A stretch of 64,000 nt of DNA from JALORV01 sp963775635 (GCA_963775635.1 CAVZJO010000016.1:186001-250000); one strand, 5' to 3'. Positions 46,831 to 57,319 are shown, numbered from the stretch's first letter. Notes: generated by a model not told the origin, from the letters alone. Numbers and translations are program-made.

Positions 46831-47239
46831 CTATCCGTGGGTCCGGCCCTCGAGCACGCGTTTCAGGTTGGCTATCGCGTGCTCCGATTGCCTCGTCAGT
46901 ATCGAGCGGCTCAGGTTGCTGTCGAGCATCGTCCACGGCCAGCGGCGCGAACGGTACGCCAGCGTCCTGAAGAAGCGGGTCAGCGCATCGCCGTCCGCGC
47001 GTAATTCATATGCAATCCGGGCGTCGCCCTCAGGCGGGCTGGCCGCGATGACCCACAGGTGGGGCGGCTCGCAGGCCAGCACGATCCACGTCGCCGACAT
47101 GGGGCGGCGCTTGCCGACGCGGATCGATTCCTTGGCCCGGTCACCGGTCTGCAGGGGTCGTGATGAGGCGGGCGATGACGGCTTCGGTTGCCGGATGCCA
47201 ATGGGTCCACAGCGACGCATTACTCACGAACTCGAACAC
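46831..47239 (-). CDS. SRPBCC/polyketide-cyclase-like protein (frameshifted, start unclear)
   Basis: About 135 residues recognisable: VFEFVSNASLWTHWHPATEA V at the N-terminus, the classic SRPBCC opening, then a frame change near 47130, and WIVLACEPPHLWVIAAS, IAYELRADGDALTRFFRTLA YRSR and LTRQSEHAIANLKRVLEGR. These domains bind hydrophobic ligands. Just 5' an in-frame TGA precedes GTG at 47239, so the real start may be further upstream in another frame (the next 60 bases of the minus strand look coding). It lies upstream of the polyene operon in the same direction. Confidence 0.6.
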
Positions 47240-47636
47240 CGGGTCCGATCGGTCGCCGGATCAACCTGAAGGACTCGCCGATCACGATCAGCTGCTCGTG
47301 ATCGGCGGGGGCGGCCACCCAAGAGAGGGTGATGGCGCCGCCTCAGGGGTCGTCGTCGAGGTCATTCAGGTCCGAATCTCGCTGGCCAGCATAGCGCGGG
47401 GCCTGTTCACGCTAAATGCGGGGAGATGCGCGTTGGCCGCAAAGCAGACGCCGCATTGCATCCCGCCATTCGCCTTCGCACTCCCGGCTTTAGCGCGAGC
47501 AGCGAAGGCCTATTTGCCGATCCGCTTTTCGCTGAGAACACGAACTGGCTCGCCGTGCTCTTGACTTTGCGCATCAAATGCTGCGGCGCGTCCACCTACA
47601 ACAGATACAGATTGGCGCAAAGCGTAAGGAGATGCC
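47240..47636. other. Intergenic stretch before fadD
   Basis: About 400 bases with no convincing gene. The left 60-90 bases may hold the missing N-terminus of the SRPBCC gene. The right end contains the fadD ribosome site AAGGAGA just before the ATG at 47637. TTGACT near 47563 could be a -35 box, but I see no matching -10. Confidence 0.4.
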
Positions 47637-49317
47637 ATGGAAAAACTCTGGCTCGAGCAGTACCCGCCAGGCGTTCCGGCCGAAGTCGACGTGCAAGGCC
47701 TACACGTCGCTCAAGGAGATCCTGGAGCAAAGTGCGCGCGCTTCGCCGACCTGCCGGCCTACCGCAACATGGGCGCGGCGATCACCTACCGCGAGCTCGA
47801 TCGGCGAGCCGCGCGTTCGCGTGCTACCTGCAGCAGGTGGCCGGCCTGGCAAGGGCGACCGCATCGCGCTCATGATGCCCAATCTGCTGCAGTATCCGGT
47901 CGCGCTGTTCGGCGCCCTGCGGGCGGGCTCACGGTGGTCAACACGAATCCGCTGTACACGCGCGCGCGAGCTCGAACACCAGCTGAAGGATTCGGGCGCC
48001 GCCGCCATCGTCGTGCTCGCAAACTTCGCGCATGCGCTCGAGAAGGTGATCGCGCGCACGCAGGTGCGCACGCGTCATCACCACGCAGCTCGGCGACCTG
48101 CTGCCGTTCCCGAAGGCGTGGTGATCAACTGGTGGCGAGGCGCGTCAAGAAGCATGGTGCCCGCGTGGCGCATCGAGGACGCCGTCTCGTTCCGCGAAGC
48201 GCTGGAGGCGGGCGCGCGCGCTGCCGTTCGACGACGTCCGCGCTCGCTCGCATGACGACATCGCGTTCCTGCAGTACACCGGCGGCACGACCGGCGTCGC
48301 CAAGGGCGCGATGCTGACCCACCGCAACCTGGTCGCGAACCTCGAGCAGCCTCGGCGTGTGGCGCGCGACCTGCGACGACGGCGAAGAGATCGTCATCAC
48401 GCCGCTGCCGCTCTACCACATCTTCGCGCTCACCGTGATGCCTGATGTTCTGCAGGCACGGCGCGCTCAACGTGCTGATCACCAATCCGCGCGACATCCC
48501 GGCGTTCATCGCCGAGCTGCGAGCGCTGGCGGTTCACGTTCATCTCGGCGTGAACACGCTGTACAACGCGCTGCTCAACCGCCGGCGTTCGCGCGAGCTC
48601 GACTTCTCGAAATTGAAGCTCGGCGTCGCCGGCGGCATGGCGTTGCATCCGGCGTCGCGGAGCGCTGGAGCAGCGCCACCGGCGAGCCGCTGATCGAAGG
48701 CTACGGCCTGACCGAAGCCTCGCCGGTGGTCGCCTGCAACCTGCCGAATCAAGCGATCCGCCGGCACCGTCGGCTTGCCGCTGCCGTCGACCGAAATCTC
48801 GATCCTCGACGACGAGGACGCGAACTCGGCGGCGAGGGCGAGCTCTGCGTGCGCGGTCCGCAGGTCATGCAGGGTTACTGGAACATGCCGGACGAGACGG
48901 CGAAGACGCTCGACGCCGACGGCTGGCTGCACACAGGCGACATCGGCATGCATCGACGCCGACGGCTACTGCAACATCGTCGACCGCAAGAAGGACATGA
49001 TCATCGTGTCGGGCTTCAAGGTGTTCCCGAACGAGGTCGAGGACGTGCTCACGACGCATCCGGGCGTGCTCGAGGCCGGCTGCATCGGCGTCCCGGACGC
49101 GCGCTCCGGCGAGGCCGTGAAGGCGTCGTCGTCGGCGAAAGGACCCGGCGCTCACCGCGGCAGAGTCCTCGAGCACTGCCGGGAGTATCTGACCGGCTAC
49201 AAGGTGCCGAAGTACGTCGAGTTCCGCCGAGCCGCTGCCGAAAACGAACATCGGCAAGATCCTGCGGCGGCAACTGCGGACCGTGGACACCGCCGAAAGG
49301 GTACCGTCGCGGCCTAG
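47637..49317 (+). pseudogene. fadD: FadD long-chain acyl-CoA synthetase (dozen or more frame changes)
   Basis: The region has exactly the length of a FadD gene (about 560 codons) and every family block appears in order, in rotating frames: EKLWLEQYPPGVPAEVD, ARFADLPAYRNMGAAITYRE, GDRIALMMPNLLQYPVALFG, TVVNTNPLYTR, HDDIAFLQYTGGTTGVAKGA MLTHRN (ATP/AMP signature), LIEGYGLTEASPVVACNLPN, GELCVRGPQVMQGYWNMPDE, DGYCNIVDRKKDMIIVSGFK and VFPNEVEDVLTTHPGV. AAGGAGA precedes the ATG. Residues are conserved almost everywhere; only the frame is lost, about once per 120 bases. I read this as assembly or sequencing error at a low-quality spot. It ends at a strong terminator. Confidence 0.85.
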
Positions 49318-49352
49318 AAGGCTGCGGGTTCAATGGCGCGTCTGCGGCTCTG

Positions 49353-50454
49353 CTAACCGGCTCTTGTACCCAAGCAACGGCGCCCGCGAAGCGCCGTTGC
49401 TTGTTTTGGCACGATCAGGCGGTGGCCGCTGCCCGCGTTCTGCAGCGCGCGTCGTATCGTGCCGAAGCGCTTGCGGTACTGCGCTGGCGTCAGCGCCACC
49501 TGGCGCCGGAACAGCCGGCTGAAGAATCCCGCGTCCTCGTAACCCACCTCGTTGGCGACCGCTTCGATCGGCGCATTGTCGGCTTCGAGCATCTGCTTGG
49601 CCTCTTCCAGCCGCAGTGTGTGTACATACTCGAGCGGCGACATGCCGGTCGCCTGCTGGAAGCGCCGCTTGAACGAGCGCTCCGGCAGCCCGGAGAGGCG
49701 CACCATCGCCGCTACCGGCGCCGGCTCGGCGTAGTGGTGCGCGATCCAGGTCTGGCAGCGTGCGATCTCCGCGTCCTCCGCCTGGCGCGTGCGTGCCAGC
49801 CGGGCGAAGGGCTGCTGGCCGACCTCGTGCCACTCGATCAGGTTGATGCGCGCGGCCTGCATAGCGGCTTCCAGCCCGGCAAAGCGCGAGATCAGGTAGA
49901 TCGCGAGGTCGAGCCAGGAGGTACCGCCGCCCGCCATCACCAGCCGCTGCCCCTCGCCGGAGGCGACCAGTGCGCGCTGCGGATGCACGCTGACGCGTGG
50001 GTGGCGGTGCGCGCATCGTGTCGCAGTACGCCCAGTGCGTGGTGGCATCGCAGCCATCGAGCAGCCCGGTTTGCGCGAGCAGCATCGCGCCCGAGCAGGC
50101 GGTGGCGATCGTCGCGCCCGCGGCATGGCAGCGCGCGAGCCATTCGATCTCGGCGGCGAAGCCGTCGAGCGATTCACCCGGCGGAACGTTGACGTCGGGT
50201 ACGCAGACGACATCGGGCGTCGGGCACTCGTCGAGCGTCAGTTCGGGCGTGAGCAGAACGCCGTTGGATACTGCGAACGGCTCGCGGAAACGCGACACCA
50301 CGGTCGCCTGCATCAGTGACGGGCCAGGCCGGCCATCGACGATGACGCCCCAGTCGCGGCCGGCCGACATCAGGATGTCGTACAGGCCATAGACCGTCGA
50401 CGCGGTCACCTCCGGAAACGCGAGGATCGCCACGCGCACCGCTTCTTGCGCCAT
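49353..50454 (-). CDS. GlxA-type AraC regulator with DJ-1/PfpI domain (one frameshift)
   Basis: About 365 residues. The N-terminal DJ-1/PfpI-like domain reads VRVAILAFPEVTASTVYGLY, PDVVCVPDVNVPPGES and ATIATACSGAMLLAQTGLLD GCDATTHW. After a frame change near 50005 it continues VMAGGGTSWLDLAIYLISRF. The C-terminal AraC double helix-turn-helix has MVRLSGLPERSFKRRFQQAT GMSPLEYV and VANEVGYEDAGFFSRLFRRQ VALTPAQYRKRFG. The last 15 codons overlap the fadD terminator hairpin, so the true stop may be a TGA near 49413 in another frame. It diverges from the sterol desaturase gene, its likely target. Confidence 0.85.
49372..49407 (+). terminator. Intrinsic terminator after fadD
   Basis: AAGCAACGGCG (49372-49382) pairs perfectly with CGCCGTTGCTT (49392-49402), an 11-bp stem with a nine-base loop, followed by GTTTT. 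It lies 55 bases after the fadD stop. Confidence 0.85.
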
Positions 50455-50580
50455 TGAAGTCCCTCCAGGCCGCGCTGCGTGGCCGAAATGTCGTGTTCGT
50501 TGCCGAAACGGCTTTAGTCCCGGTGTCGCTTCGGCCCTACCGTGGCGTCCTTTGCGGATTCAACCAAACGGAGCGCCGTC

Positions 50581-51361
50581 ATGCCATCCCCCATCGATCT
50601 GTTGCTCGACCCCATTTCACTCACCGTGTTCGCCATCGTCGGCGTACTGATCGCCTGGGAGGCGCTGGCCCCCGCACGTCGCTTGCCCGACGTGCGCGGC
50701 TGGCGGCTGCTCGGCCTCGGTGCGTTCACCGCCTACTTCTTCATCTCATCGTACCTGCCGTTGCTGTGGACCGAGTGGCTCGCTCAGTTTCAACTGTTCG
50801 ACCTGACTTCGCTCGGGACCTGGGGCGGCGCCGCCGTCGGCGTGCTGGTCTATGAGTTCGGCGTCTATGTCTGGCACCGCACGATGCATAGCTCCACCGT
50901 GCTGTGGCGGCTGTTCCATCAGATGCACCACAGCGCCGAACGCGTCGACACCTACGGCGCGTTCTGGTTCAGCCCGCTCGACATGATCGGCTGGACCGTG
51001 CTGTCGAGCCTGGCGCTGACGCTGGTGGTTGGCATCACCGCCGAGGCGACCACGGTCGTGCTGCTGGCGACCACGCTGCTTGCCGTGTTCCAGCACACCA
51101 ACGTGCGCACGCCGCAGTGGCTGGGCTACGTGGTGCAGCGGCCCGGAGTCGCATTCGCATCACCACGAGCGCGGCGTCCATGCGCGCAACTACTCGGACC
51201 TGCCGGTGTTCGATCTGCTGTTCGGTACTTTCCATAATCCCCGCGGTTTTGCGCCGGTCTCGGGCTTCTACGACGGCGCATCCACGCGCATCATCGACAT
51301 GCTGCTGGCGCGCGACGTTTCCGTGCCATCGGAGCCCCCCGCCCAAACACGCGCCGCCTGA
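50581..51361 (+). CDS. Sterol desaturase / fatty acid hydroxylase family protein (one frameshift)
   Basis: About 260 residues, membrane-bound di-iron hydroxylase. The His clusters are HRTMH in GVYVWHRTMHSSTVLW, HQMHHS in LFHQMHHSAERVDTYGAFWF, a QHTN site, and after a frame change near 51150 HSHHHERGVHARNYSDLPVF. Three or four membrane segments separate them. The ATG at 50581 follows GGAGCG; the upstream open frame is not needed. It is divergent from the GlxA-type regulator and followed 23 bases later by a methyltransferase gene. Confidence 0.87.
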
Positions 51362-51384
51362 ATCGTCCTTCCGGAGAATTCGCC

Positions 51385-52342
51385 ATGAGCCAGTACCGCG
51401 ATCAGCTCCCGCAACTCGGCGAACGCCTGTTCGTGACCGACGGCGGGCTGGAGACGACCTTCATCTTCCACGACGGCATCGATCTTCCCGTACTTTGCTG
51501 CCTTCGACCTGCTGAAGGACGACGCCGGCACCGAGCGGTTGCGCCGCTACTTCGCGCGCTACGCCGGGATTGCCGCCGAGCATGGCCTCGGCATGGTGCT
51601 GGAGGCGCCGACCTGGCGCGCCAACCGCGACTGGGGCGCCAAGCTCGGCTACGACGCCGCGGCGCTGGATGCCGCCAACCGCAAGGCGATCGACCTGATG
51701 CTCGAGATCCGCCGCGAATTCGAGGCACCGGAGCGGCCGATGGTGATCAGCGGCAACATCGGACCGCGCGGCGACGGCTACCGGCCCGATGCGCGCATGA
51801 GCGTCGACGAGGCGCGCGAGTACCACGCCGCGCAGATCGACACCTTCGCCGATACCGCCGCCGACATGGTCGCGGTGTTCACGATGAACTACGTCGAGGA
51901 AGCGGCCGGCATCGCGCAGGCCGCGCGCGCGGCCACGATGCCGCTCGCGGTGTCGTTCACGCTCGAGACCGACGGCCGGCTGCCGAGCGGTGACACGCTG
52001 GGCGACGCCATCGCGCGCACCGACGATCTGTCGCGCGGACATCCCGCCTACTACATGATCAACTGCGCGCACCCGACGCACTTCGAGCGTGTGCTGGATG
52101 CGGGGGCGCCGTGGCTCGACCGCATCCGCGGCCTGCGCGCCAACGCCTCGCGGCGCAGCCATGCCGAGCTCGACGAGAGCACCGACCTCGACGCCGGCGA
52201 TCCCGACGACCTCGCCGGGCGCTACCGCGCGCTGCGTCCGCTACTGCGCAAACTCTCGGTCGTTGGCGGTTGCTGCGGCACTGATCACCGGCATGTGGCG
52301 TCGGTGTGCGCCGCGCTCCGCGCTGCCGCGGTCGTGCACTGA
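51385..52342 (+). CDS. Homocysteine S-methyltransferase family protein (one frameshift)
   Basis: About 319 residues of the S-methylmethionine/betaine-homocysteine methyltransferase fold. It opens LFVTDGGLETTFIFHDGIDL P, changes frame near 51500, then reads GLGMVLEAPTWRANRDWGAK, PMVISGNIGPRGDGY and VSFTLETDGRLPSG. The zinc-binding Cys lie in YMINCAHPTHF and VVGGCCGTDHRHV, all present. It transfers a methyl group to homocysteine or a similar thiol. It probably forms an operon with the desaturase and may be controlled by the GlxA-type regulator. Confidence 0.88.
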
Positions 52343-52347
52343 GGTCT

Positions 52348-55300
52348 TCAGCCGAGCGGCACTCGCCGCCCGGCGCCCGCGCTACGTCCGGGGGGAGGGC
52401 GCACCGTGTTGATCGCGTCGATCAGGCGCTCTATGTCCACCGGCTTCGTGAGGTGCAAATCGAAGCCTGCCTCCATGGCCCGCGCAACGACGTCCGGGCC
52501 GCCATAGCCGCTGTAGGCGATGGCCGGCGTGCGGCCGTTCTTCGCATTGGCGCGGATGTTCTGGAGCATCTCGTAGCCGTCCATCGCCGGCATCGCGAGG
52601 TCGGAGATCATCACGTCGAAGCGTTGCTTGCGCGAGCGTTCGATCGCGCCGCGAGGGGAAGTTTCGACGTCGACCTTCGCGCCTTCCAGTTGCAGCAACT
52701 CCGAGAGTGTCTCGGCGTTGGTCAGCGCGTCGTCGATGACCAGCAGCCGTACCCCTTTGAGCCGCGCGCCGTTCGCGCGCCGTTCGCGCAAAACCGGCAG
52801 GCTGCGCGGGGGGTCGCGAGTCTGCAGCGGCAGCCACACGGTGAAGCGGGCTCCCTGGTCGATGCCGGGCGATTCCGCGCTCACGCGCCCGCCGTGCAGT
52901 TCGACCAGCTGCTTGACCAGCGACAGTCCGATGCCCAGCCCGCCTCGCCGGCGCTTGGGGCTGACTTCGCCCTGCCGGAATCCATCGAACACATGCGGCA
53001 GCGTTTCGGGCGGGATGCCCTGTCCGTTGTCCTCGACGATCAGCAGAGCGCTGTCGCCGTCGCGGTCGAGGGTGACGGCCACGCGGCCGCCGCGCGGCGT
53101 GTACTTCAGCGCGTTGGACAGCAGGTTCCAGGCGATCTGCTTGATGCGCACCGAGTCGGCTTCGACGACCATCGACTCCTGCGTGATGTGCGCATCGAGC
53201 GCGACGCCATTTTCGTCGGCCTGCTTGCGCAGCGCCCCGATCGAGTCGGCCATGATGTCGGGCAGTGATACCAGCTGGCGCTGGATGTCGAGCTTGCCGG
53301 TGCGCGCGCGCGACACGTCGAGCAGGTCCTCGACGAACTGCGCCTGCGTCCGCACCATCTGGTGGATCGTTTCGACCGAATTGACGAACTTCGGCTGCGA
53401 GCGCAGCTCCTCCGACCGCAGCAGCAATTCCGCCTGCATCAGGATCAGCGCCAGCGGGTTGCGCAGCTCGTGCGACAGCGTCGCGACGAACTCGTCCTTC
53501 ATCCGCATGGCTTCTTCGGCCGCAGCGCGGCTGCTGCGTTCGATATTCAGCTGTTCCTCGCGCCGCTCGGCTGCCAGCCGCTGCTCGGTGAGGTCGCGCA
53601 GCAGCTTGACGTAACCGAATACCGCGCTGTCGAGCAGCGGAGCGGTGATGCCGCTGGCGTAGAACCGCGAGCCGTCCTTGCGCCGCTGCCAGCGATCGTC
53701 GCTGGCGCGGCCGCGCTCGCTCGCCTTGATGAGTTCGGCGGCCGGAACACCGGCCACCTGATCCTCCTCGTTGAACAGCATCGCGAACGGCTGGCCGACC
53801 GCTTCCTCTGCGGTGTACTGGAAGATCTGCTCGGCGCCGGGGTTCCAGGTCTTGATGCGACCCTCGGGGTCGAGCGTCAAGATCGCGTGGTCGACCACGC
53901 TGTCGACGACCAACTGCAGCCAGGCCTGGTTGTGCTGGACCATGCCTTCGGCCTGTCGGCGCTGCGTGATGTCGATGAAGGTCAGCACCGCACCACCGAT
54001 GCGATCCTCGGTGGTGCGGTACGGCAGGATGCGCATCAGATACCAACGGCCGCTGCCGCTGCGGGACTCGCGCTCGACCACGCGCAGGGTGCGGAAGACA
54101 TCGAGGATGTCGCTCTCGAGCGACGGCTGCTCCAGCTTGTGCGTGATGTCGAGCAGCGGTCGGCCGATGTCGGTCGGGATCACGTTGAACAGCTCGCGCG
54201 CAAACGGTGTGTAGCGCATCAGTCGCAGGTCGCGGTCGACGAACAGCACTGCGATCTCGGTCGAGGTGATGAAGTTCTGCAGGTCGTCGGTGATGCGGGT
54301 GGCTTCGTCGACCTTGTTCTTCAGCTCCTGGTTGACGGTCGTCAGTTCCTCGTTGATCGACTGCAGCTCCTCCTTGCCGGTTTCGAGCTCCTCGGTGGTG
54401 GCGCGCAGTTCCTCGTTGGTGGCCTGCAGTTCCTCGTTGCTGGCCTTGAGCTCCTCGTTCTGGACTTCATACTGTTCGACCGCCGCGCGCAGCTGGGTCT
54501 GCGTGTCGATCAGCCGCGACTCGAGGCGTCCCGCCGAGGCATCGGCCGTCACGTCGACCTCGGGTCGTGTGCCTTCCGCTTCGGATGACTCGTCGAACAA
54601 CACCAGCGCGAAGGTGCGCGCGGTCACCTTCTCGCGCACCGGGTGCACCCTGATCGAGATCGGCATCTGCTGCGGCCCACGATCGATCAGCACGTCGCGC
54701 CGCTCGACGGTGCGCATCGTCTGCATCGCCTGGTCGAGCGCCGCGCGCAGCTCGTGGCGCAGTGGGTCGGGCACGGTGCGCAGCAGGTTCAGCGACGGTT
54801 CGCCGCCGCCCAGCTGCAGGAACCGGCCCGCGTTTTCAGACAGGTGCACGATGTCGTAGTGCTCGTCGACAATGGCGCTCGGGGGCGCGTAGTGCTCGAG
54901 CAGGTTCTGGTGCAGCTCGCCGTACGCGACCAGCCGCCGTGCCGGGAGCGCGGTCATGTCGCCCGGCCTGCGCATCGGCGTCAGCGACGGCAGTGCGCTC
55001 ATCAGGATCCCGAGATGCGCGCGCGGCTGCTGCTGGTAGATGCGGTGGGTCTTGTCGATTGCGAGGAAACCATCCTTGCCGTCGTCGACCGTTTCGGACA
55101 GTCCGAGCTGCAGATAGCCCTCGGACCGCAACGCGAAGTGCAGGATGTCGAGGACTTTTTCCTGCACGTTTCGGTTCAGGTAAATGAGCAGGTTGCGGCA
55201 GGTGATCAGATCGATTCGCGAAAACGGCGGGTCCTGGGCCACGTTCTGCATCGCGAACATCACCATGTCGCGCAGCGTCTTGTGAACCCGGTAACCGCCC

Positions 55301-56487
55301 TGTTCGTGCGTGAAATAGCGCCGCAGCCGCTCGGGTGATACCTGGTCGGCGATCGTCTCGGGGTAAAACGCGGTGCGCGCGACGGCGAGCGCGTCCTCGT
55401 CGATATCGGTCGCGAAGACGTTGATCTCGACCGGCGCCGGCATCCGGTAGGCGTGATCGGCGAGCAGCATCGCCACCGAATACGCCTCCTCGCCCGACGC
55501 GCAACCGACCACCCACGCGCGGACCTTGCCGCCGTGCTCGCGACCTTTGAAAAGCGCCGGCACGACGGACTTCTCGAGCGCAGCGAACGCCTGCGGATCG
55601 CGGAAGAACGACGTCACGCTGATCAGCAGGTCGCGCAGCAGATGGCGGCTTTCGCCCGCCTGCTCGCGGATGTAATCGCGGTACGTGATCAGGTCGCGCA
55701 GCTGGTTGACCTGCAGCCGACGCTCGATCCGCCGCAGCAGCGTCGCGCGCTTGTACTGCGAAAAATCGTGACCGGTGCGAGCGCGCACGAACGCCAGGAT
55801 CTCGCGCAGCGCCTCTTCGGTACGCGCGGTGACGTCCTCGGGGGCCGGCTTGTCCTCGAGCTGTGGCAGCGCGATCGCGCGCGCACTGCGCCATAGCGCC
55901 GCCAGCCGCTCGGGCATTTCTCGCGCGCGCAGCACGAAGTCGACCGCGCCGCTGCTGATCGCGTTGCGCGGCATCGAGTCGTATTGCGCGTCCTCCGGTT
56001 CCTGGGCGAAGGTGACTCCGCCGGCGGCCTTCACCGCCTTGAGCCCGTTGGTGCCGTCCGAGCCGGTTCCCGACAGCACGATGCCGAAGGCGCGATTGCC
56101 GTGCACCTCGCCGAGCGTGCCGAAAAAGCGGTCGATCGTCACGCCCCGGTGGTGGCTCTGGCCGGTCGGCGTCGGATCCAGATGACCGTCCTGCATCGTC
56201 AGGTCGCTATTCGGCGAGATCACGTACACCGAGTTCGGCTGGATCGGCGTGCACTCCCTCACCTGCACCACCGGCATCCCGGTGACTTTCTGCAGCACCT
56301 CGTCGACGTGCGAGACGTGTTCGGGCGACAGGTGCAGCACGATCACATACGCCATGCCCGAATCGCCGGGCGTCTCGCTGAAGAACTCGATCAGTCCTTT
56401 GATGCCACCGGCCGACGCGCCGATGCCCACGACCGGAAAGTCGAGATCGGACTTCTGGACGGTTTCGGCGGTCTTTTCTTCAGGCAT
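52348..56487 (-). CDS. CheB-CheR-PAS hybrid histidine kinase with receiver
   Basis: 1379 residues, intact. Domains in order: CheB methylesterase (about 18-205, Ser25 in GIGASAGG, GIVLSGTGSDGTNG); CheR methyltransferase (about 225-490, VVGCASGEEAYSVAMLLAD, ITCRNLLIYLN); a PAS-like segment; a coiled coil (about 670-750) of repeated NEEL units; two PAS domains (about 755-1000); HisKA with His1006 in LSHELRNPLALI; HATPase (NALKYTPRGG, VEDNGQGIPPETL); and a receiver with phospho-acceptor Asp1296 in MISDLAMPAMDGYE. It joins methylation-type sensing and phosphotransfer in one cytoplasmic protein. No chemoreceptor gene is adjacent. Confidence 0.95.
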   Translation of the reverse strand: MPEEKTAETVQKSDLDFPVVGIGASAGGIKGLIEFFSETPGDSGMAYVIVLHLSPEHVSHVDEVLQKVTGMPVVQVRECTPIQPNSVYVISPNSDLTMQDGHLDPTPTGQSHHRGVTIDRFFGTLGEVHGNRAFGIVLSGTGSDGTNGLKAVKAAGGVTFAQEPEDAQYDSMPRNAISSGAVDFVLRAREMPERLAALWRSARAIALPQLEDKPAPEDVTARTEEALREILAFVRARTGHDFSQYKRATLLRRIERRLQVNQLRDLITYRDYIREQAGESRHLLRDLLISVTSFFRDPQAFAALEKSVVPALFKGREHGGKVRAWVVGCASGEEAYSVAMLLADHAYRMPAPVEINVFATDIDEDALAVARTAFYPETIADQVSPERLRRYFTHEQGGYRVHKTLRDMVMFAMQNVAQDPPFSRIDLITCRNLLIYLNRNVQEKVLDILHFALRSEGYLQLGLSETVDDGKDGFLAIDKTHRIYQQQPRAHLGILMSALPSLTPMRRPGDMTALPARRLVAYGELHQNLLEHYAPPSAIVDEHYDIVHLSENAGRFLQLGGGEPSLNLLRTVPDPLRHELRAALDQAMQTMRTVERRDVLIDRGPQQMPISIRVHPVREKVTARTFALVLFDESSEAEGTRPEVDVTADASAGRLESRLIDTQTQLRAAVEQYEVQNEELKASNEELQATNEELRATTEELETGKEELQSINEELTTVNQELKNKVDEATRITDDLQNFITSTEIAVLFVDRDLRLMRYTPFARELFNVIPTDIGRPLLDITHKLEQPSLESDILDVFRTLRVVERESRSGSGRWYLMRILPYRTTEDRIGGAVLTFIDITQRRQAEGMVQHNQAWLQLVVDSVVDHAILTLDPEGRIKTWNPGAEQIFQYTAEEAVGQPFAMLFNEEDQVAGVPAAELIKASERGRASDDRWQRRKDGSRFYASGITAPLLDSAVFGYVKLLRDLTEQRLAAERREEQLNIERSSRAAAEEAMRMKDEFVATLSHELRNPLALILMQAELLLRSEELRSQPKFVNSVETIHQMVRTQAQFVEDLLDVSRARTGKLDIQRQLVSLPDIMADSIGALRKQADENGVALDAHITQESMVVEADSVRIKQIAWNLLSNALKYTPRGGRVAVTLDRDGDSALLIVEDNGQGIPPETLPHVFDGFRQGEVSPKRRRGGLGIGLSLVKQLVELHGGRVSAESPGIDQGARFTVWLPLQTRDPPRSLPVLRERRANGARLKGVRLLVIDDALTNAETLSELLQLEGAKVDVETSPRGAIERSRKQRFDVMISDLAMPAMDGYEMLQNIRANAKNGRTPAIAYSGYGGPDVVARAMEAGFDLHLTKPVDIERLIDAINTVRPPPGRSAGAGRRVPLG

Positions 56488-56671
56488 GGTGCGGCACTGG
56501 AACGGGGCTACGGCGCGCAGAAAAGGGCGACGCGGACAGGCCGGGAATCATTCCTTCGCGATCATGCGGTACGCCGAATCATGGTACGCCGTCGTGCGGA
56601 CCGCAACGCAACTGCTGTGTCGCTGCGGCCGCGAAACCCTTCGCTTGCGCGTGTGAAAAAACTGCGCGCCG

Positions 56672-57319
56672 TCAGAGGTCCGGCTCGACGCCCCGGGTTA
56701 ACCCATCCCGCGCGGTCAATTGAACGAGTCGCGGCGCCAGCTCCGGGAGCGAGATGCAGTGATCGACCGGCGTAGCCGCCAGGGCATTGCGGGGCAGATC
56801 CGGAAATTCGGCATCGACCGGGTCTTGCACGATGGCGAGCCCGCCGCAGCGCTTGATCGCCAACAGCCCCGCCGCTCCGTCGTCGAGCAGGCCGGTCAGG
56901 ATCACGCCGATGACCCGCCGCCCAAGATGCTCGCCGGCCGAACGGAACAGTGCGTCGATCGACGACGGGTGGTGGATCTCTTGCGGCGGTTGCAGCAGGC
57001 GGCAGCGATCCTGCGTCAGCACCAGGTGCAGATCGGGCGGTGCCACAACGATGGCCCCCGGATGAAAGCCCATGCCGTCGCGCGCCGCTGCAGCGCGCAA
57101 CGGTCCGGCCTGGTCGAGGATCTCAGGCAGCACTTCCGGCGCATCCGGCGCCCGGTGCTGCACGATGAACACCGAAGCCGCAAAATCCGCCGGCAATGCG
57201 CCCACGAGCAAGCGCAGCGCACTGACCCCACCTGCCGAAGCGCCGATCACCACGATGTCGCGGCAGCGCGGGTTCACCTGCTTCTTCCTTGAGTCGGCCC
57301 GAATGCCGATTCGCGGCAA
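56672..57319 (-). CDS. Stand-alone CheB methylesterase-domain protein
   Basis: 215 residues, only the CheB catalytic domain: Ser28 in DIVVIGASAGGVSALRLLVG, His in VFIVQHRAPDAPEV, and the Asp region of IGVILTGLLDDGAAGLLAIK R. It has no receiver domain, so it cannot be controlled by the usual CheA phosphorylation. It lies 184 bases upstream of the large hybrid on the same strand and may cooperate with it. Confidence 0.9.
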   Translation of the reverse strand: MPRIGIRADSRKKQVNPRCRDIVVIGASAGGVSALRLLVGALPADFAASVFIVQHRAPDAPEVLPEILDQAGPLRAAAARDGMGFHPGAIVVAPPDLHLVLTQDRCRLLQPPQEIHHPSSIDALFRSAGEHLGRRVIGVILTGLLDDGAAGLLAIKRCGGLAIVQDPVDAEFPDLPRNALAATPVDHCISLPELAPRLVQLTARDGLTRGVEPDL

